A stretch of DNA of 9,119 nt from JANWZL01 sp037445185 (GTDB lineage Bacteria > Pseudomonadota > Gammaproteobacteria > Burkholderiales > Thiobacillaceae). Of this stretch, positions 7,150 to 9,119 are shown in pieces. Under the pieces are notes generated by a model. It searched no databases, was not told the origin of the DNA, and was given only the letters and a program-made list of their open reading frames with translations. The DNA lies in NCBI GenBank assembly GCA_037445185.1, contig JBBIKZ010000098.1:1-9119 (forward strand), written 5' to 3'. Made by a program: the position numbers and the translations under genes. How positions within the stretch are numbered: the first letter of the stretch is position 1; each line of letters opens with the position of its first letter.

Positions 7150-7976
7150 GTTTCGTATTCCCCTTGAAAGACGGTCACGGCAGGACCGGTCATGAACACG
7201 GGCGCATCGTCACCGGCCCAGGCGATGCGTAGATCGCCGCCGCGGGTGGTGACGTCTACGGGTGTGTCCAGCAGCCCGCGCAGGATGCCGGCCACCGCCG
7301 CGGCGCAGGCGCCGGTGCCGCAGGACAGGGTCTCGCCGCTGCCACGCTCGTAGACCCTGAGCAGGATGCGGTGACGGTCCAGCACCTGCATGAAACCGGC
7401 GTTGACCCGCTCCGGGAAGCGGGGGTGGTATTCGATCAGCGGCCCCAGCTCGGCCACCGGGGCGCGGTACACGTCCTCCACGACGGTCACGGCATGCGGG
7501 TTGCCCATGGACAGGGCGGAGATGACGAGGTGGGTGCCGTGCACGTCGAGGTCGTAGAGGGGCGCACGCGCCGGGGCGTCGAAGGGGATGTCGCGCGGCT
7601 CGAAGCGCGGCGCTCCCATGTCCACGGTGACCTGGCCGTCATCCTCGAGCCGGGGGACGATCAGGCCGGCGGCGGTCTCGACGCGGATGGCGCGCTTGTC
7701 CGTGAGGCCCTGTTCGTGCACGAAGCGCACGAAGCAGCGCGCACCGTTGCCGCACTGGCTGACCTCGCCGCCGTCGGCGTTGAAGATGCGGTAGCGGAAG
7801 TCGGCATCGGGCCGCGTGGGCGGCTCCACCAGCAGGATCTGGTCGCAGCCTATGCCAAAGTGGCGGTCGGCGATGCGGCGCAGCTGCTCCGGGCTCAGAT
7901 CGACGCGCTGGCGGATGCCGTCGAAGACGACGAAGTCGTTGCCCAGGCCGTGCATCTTGGTGAATTTGAGCTTCAT
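7146..7976 (-). CDS. dapF: Diaminopimelate epimerase
   Basis: A 276-residue DapF (E. coli 274). It interconverts LL- and meso-diaminopimelate without cofactor, supplying meso-DAP for peptidoglycan and the last lysine step. The N-terminus MKLKFTKMHGLGNDFVVFDG is diagnostic. The two catalytic cysteines are present in their motifs: C75 in NADGGEVSQCGNGARC and C219 in SGETLSCGTGACA. Substrate-binding blocks MGNPHAV (157-163) and ERVNAGFMQV (189-198) are intact. The ATG at 7976 is chosen because it begins the conserved family N-terminus and overlaps the previous stop (ATGA). The frame stays open upstream, but only through the neighbouring gene's DNA. No Shine-Dalgarno is visible, so coupling to the upstream gene is likely. 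Its own stop overlaps the DUF484 start. Confidence 0.97.
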   Translation of the reverse strand: MKLKFTKMHGLGNDFVVFDGIRQRVDLSPEQLRRIADRHFGIGCDQILLVEPPTRPDADFRYRIFNADGGEVSQCGNGARCFVRFVHEQGLTDKRAIRVETAAGLIVPRLEDDGQVTVDMGAPRFEPRDIPFDAPARAPLYDLDVHGTHLVISALSMGNPHAVTVVEDVYRAPVAELGPLIEYHPRFPERVNAGFMQVLDRHRILLRVYERGSGETLSCGTGACAAAVAGILRGLLDTPVDVTTRGGDLRIAWAGDDAPVFMTGPAVTVFQGEYET

Positions 7977-8392
7977 GCCGGCATCAGGCTGAGGTAGTCG
8001 CGGTAGATGCAGCGGTCCATCACCACCGTAAGCCCCGCCGCGCAGGCGCGCTCGGCGGCCGCCTCGTGCACGATGCCGTCCTGCAACCAGATCGCCGGCG
8101 CACCGATGGCGATCGCCTCCTCGACGAGGGCGGGCACGTGTTCGGGGGCGCGGAAGACATCGACCAGATCGACCGGGAAGGGGATGTCGGTGAGGCGCGC
8201 GTAAGCCTTTTCCCCCAGCACCTCGGCCACTGCCGGGCGTACCGGGACGATGCGGTAGCCGAAGCGCTGAAGCGCCCGGGCCACCGCGTAGCTGGGCCGG
8301 TCGGGCCGGGGCGAGAGCCCGACCACGGCGATGGTGCGCACACGCTGCAAAAGCGCGCGGATCGCCTCGGGGCTGGGGTTGACGTGTAGCAT
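7973..8392 (-). CDS. CoA-binding (YccU-type) Rossmann protein
   Basis: A 139-residue protein of the CoA_binding_2 family, like E. coli YccU. It has a single Rossmann-type domain: TIAVVGLSPRPDRPSYAVARALQRFGYRIVPV (20-51) with the nucleotide-binding turn VVGLS at 23-27, then VDLVDVFR (74-81), IGAPAIWLQDGI (96-107) and a closing VVMDRC (123-128). Related domains bind CoA in succinyl-CoA synthetase; the physiological role of these small stand-alone forms is not established. It is the first gene of the dapF operon, and its TGA overlaps the dapF ATG. The start ATG at 8392 has only a poor upstream binding site and lies inside the palindrome TAAACGTTTA. No catalytic residues can be named. Confidence 0.9.
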   Translation of the reverse strand: MLHVNPSPEAIRALLQRVRTIAVVGLSPRPDRPSYAVARALQRFGYRIVPVRPAVAEVLGEKAYARLTDIPFPVDLVDVFRAPEHVPALVEEAIAIGAPAIWLQDGIVHEAAAERACAAGLTVVMDRCIYRDYLSLMPA

Positions 8393-8401
8393 AAACGTTT
8401 A
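8392..8401. promoter_or_regulatory. Palindrome TAAACGTTTA over a start codon
   Basis: A perfect 10-bp palindrome includes the first base pair of the CoA-binding gene's ATG. The central AAACGTTT resembles the core of LacI/PurR-family operators, so it could be an operator, but symmetry outside the core is weak. A chance palindrome cannot be excluded. Confidence 0.3.
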
Positions 8402-8409
8402 CCGTGAAA

Positions 8410-8423
8410 GTCGGCGCGCCGAC
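8410..8423. other. 14-bp perfect palindrome upstream of the dapF operon
   Basis: GTCGGCGCGCCGAC is perfectly self-complementary and ends 17 bp before the first start codon of the operon. It could be a protein-binding operator. As RNA it has no unpaired loop, and a hairpin would have to open the central GCGC, so a DNA site fits better. Confidence 0.4.
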
Positions 8424-8433
8424 CTCGCTGCTT

Positions 8434-8470
8434 CCCTCTCCCGCGGGCGGGAGAGGGGTTGGGGGGAGGG
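8434..8470. repeat. REP-like palindromic intergenic element
   Basis: A perfect 11-bp inverted repeat (CCCTCTCCCGC/GCGGGAGAGGG, 8434-8457) with a 2-nt centre, followed by a G-rich tail (TTGGGGGGAGGG). This palindrome-plus-tail form is one I recognise from intergenic regions of many proteobacteria, where it behaves as a dispersed REP-like element. Family assignment is from memory. It lies in the leader or promoter zone of the dapF operon and, if transcribed, would form a very stable hairpin. Confidence 0.6.
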
Positions 8471-8471
8471 C

Positions 8472-8531
8472 ACCGTTCATGGCCGGTACGGCGCTTTCCT
8501 ACGCAGGGGCGGCCGATAGGCCATGAACGGT
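8472..8531. repeat. 13-bp perfect inverted repeat with 34-bp spacer
   Basis: ACCGTTCATGGCC at 8472-8484 is exactly complementary to GGCCATGAACGGT at 8519-8531. The 34 bp between the arms show no strong structure of their own. It sits directly beside the REP-like element, upstream of the dapF operon. It could form a large RNA stem-loop in a long leader, be a pair of regulator sites, or be the ends of a tiny inverted-repeat element. Confidence 0.6.
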
Positions 8532-8584
8532 TCGTGCGCTGACCCGGCTATCCTACAACGGCTGAGGCTCGAGGGGCATGATCA

Positions 8585-8602
8585 CAGACGCATCAGACGC
8601 AT
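8585..8602 (+). repeat. 9-bp direct duplication next to the tandem array
   Basis: CAGACGCAT occurs twice in immediate succession (8585-8593 and 8594-8602), one base before the first 149-bp unit. It could be a slippage product or a scar at the array boundary. Confidence 0.6.
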
Positions 8603-8603
8603 G

Positions 8604-9119
8604 GGTGCGACCGACCGCGAGTCGTCCGCGGGGTTCGTGTGGGAAAGCGCAAGACCGGGCTCGGTGCTCATTGCAACGGTTTGACCATGACATCGTCATC
8701 CATCACGGGCGCGGACGCGAGCAGGGAGCAGTGCCTGCGCGCGTAGCGCGGAGGTGCGACCGACCGCGAGTCGTCCGCGGGGTTCGTGTGGGAAAGCGCA
8801 AGACCGGGCTTGGTGCTCATTGCAACGGTTCGAGCATGACATAGTCATCCATCACGGGCGCGGACGCGAGCAGGGAGCAGTGCCTGCGCGCGTAGCGCGG
8901 AGGTGCGACCGACCGCGAGTCGTCCGCGGGGTTCGTGTGGGAAAGCGCAAGACCGGGCTTGGTGCTCATTGCAACGGTTCGAGCATGACATAGTCATCCA
9001 TCACGGGCGCGGACGCGAGCAGGGAGCAGTGCCTGCGCGCGTAGCGCGGAGGTGCGACCGACCGCGAGTCGTCCGCGGGGTTCGTGTGGGAAAGCGCAGG
9101 ACCGGGCTCGGTGCTCATT
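8604..9119 (+). repeat. Tandem array of a 149-bp structured repeat
   Basis: Units start at 8604, 8753, 8902 and 9051; the last is cut by the window edge after 69 bp. Units 2 and 3 are identical. Unit 1 differs at four positions, and the partial unit 4 at two positions from units 2/3. Because 149 is not a multiple of three, any reading frame shifts at each unit, so a repeat protein is unlikely. Each full unit contains CCGCG/CGCGG near its start, ATGAC/GTCAT around a 3-nt loop, and a strong 41-nt imperfect hairpin near its end. There are no variable spacers, so it is not CRISPR, and no transposase or tRNA is present. Function unknown. Confidence 0.92.
8709..8749 (+). repeat. 41-nt imperfect hairpin in array unit 1
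   Basis: The stem pairs GCGC, ACGCG and GCAGG with CCTGC, CGCGT and GCGC, giving 14 base pairs broken by an A·G mismatch and a small internal loop, around an 8-nt loop (GAGCAGTG). The same hairpin recurs unchanged at 8858-8898 and 9007-9047. On either strand it would be very stable. Confidence 0.7.

Larger units (their letters stand above)
8393..8603. other. Symmetry-rich spacer upstream of the dapF operon
   Basis: This spacer holds the inverted repeats and palindromes listed separately and no gene. It must contain the promoter of the operon unless transcription enters from beyond the window. I could not find a convincing -35/-10 pair on the minus strand; the best -10-like hexamer, TAGGAT near 8550, lacks a good -35. 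Confidence 0.5.

Noticed and set aside
7977..8480. An extended dapF frame starting at 8480
   Set aside because: The added part is an alternate-frame reading of the CoA-binding gene and of the REP-like element; the DapF family N-terminus starts at 7976.
8819..8848. tRNA-like or attC-like sequence (GGTTCGAGC)
   Set aside because: A T-loop-like word is present, but there is no acceptor or anticodon stem, and no RYYYAAC/GTTRRRY pair as in attC sites.
8578..8993. Two plus-strand frames inside the tandem array
   Set aside because: The 149-bp period shifts frame at each unit, so the frames are by-products of the repeat. No start signal is convincing.
8604..9119. CRISPR array
   Set aside because: The whole 149-bp unit is conserved, with no variable spacers, and there are no cas genes.

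Overview
The window is GC-rich chromosomal DNA with seven protein genes, all on the minus strand, in two operons. The gene set points to a gammaproteobacterium: a dapF–DUF484 (YigA)–xerC run, and the prkA (yeaG)–yeaH–SpoVR trio, with proteins that read like long forms of E. coli YeaG, YeaH and YcgB. A high-GC group such as the Chromatiales/Ectothiorhodospiraceae would fit, but that is inference.

Layout, in transcription order from the right edge. (1) 8604-9119: a 149-bp non-coding tandem repeat, three full copies plus a fourth cut by the window edge. Each full copy carries a strong 41-nt imperfect hairpin. (2) 8392-8603: a spacer dense in symmetry, with a 9-bp direct duplication, a 13-bp inverted repeat, a REP-like palindrome, a 14-bp palindrome and a 10-bp palindrome over a start codon. 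(3) 8392 down to 5618: a four-gene operon of a CoA-binding (YccU-type) protein, dapF, DUF484 and xerC, in which every junction is a 4-nt ATGA or GTGA overlap. (4) 5617-5145: a 473-bp spacer with two hairpins behind xerC and then a well-formed candidate sigma-54 control region. (5) 5144 down to 345: prkA, yeaH (DUF444, von Willebrand A type) and a SpoVR-family gene; the last two overlap by GTGA. (6) 1-344: no convincing gene; its outer edge carries a fragment related to the right-hand repeat, in inverted orientation.

The prkA–yeaH–SpoVR genes look like one stress or starvation module: an AAA+/serine kinase, a metal-binding VWA partner and a SpoVR protein, made from one message. The promoter has a -24/-12 element, a perfect IHF consensus, an NtrC-like dyad centred near -136 and a weaker one near -72. 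This agrees with the reported NtrC/sigma-54 control of yeaGH in E. coli. The dapF–xerC operon combines diaminopimelate synthesis for wall and lysine with chromosome-dimer resolution. The least explained parts are the 149-bp structured array and its inverted relative at the opposite edge.
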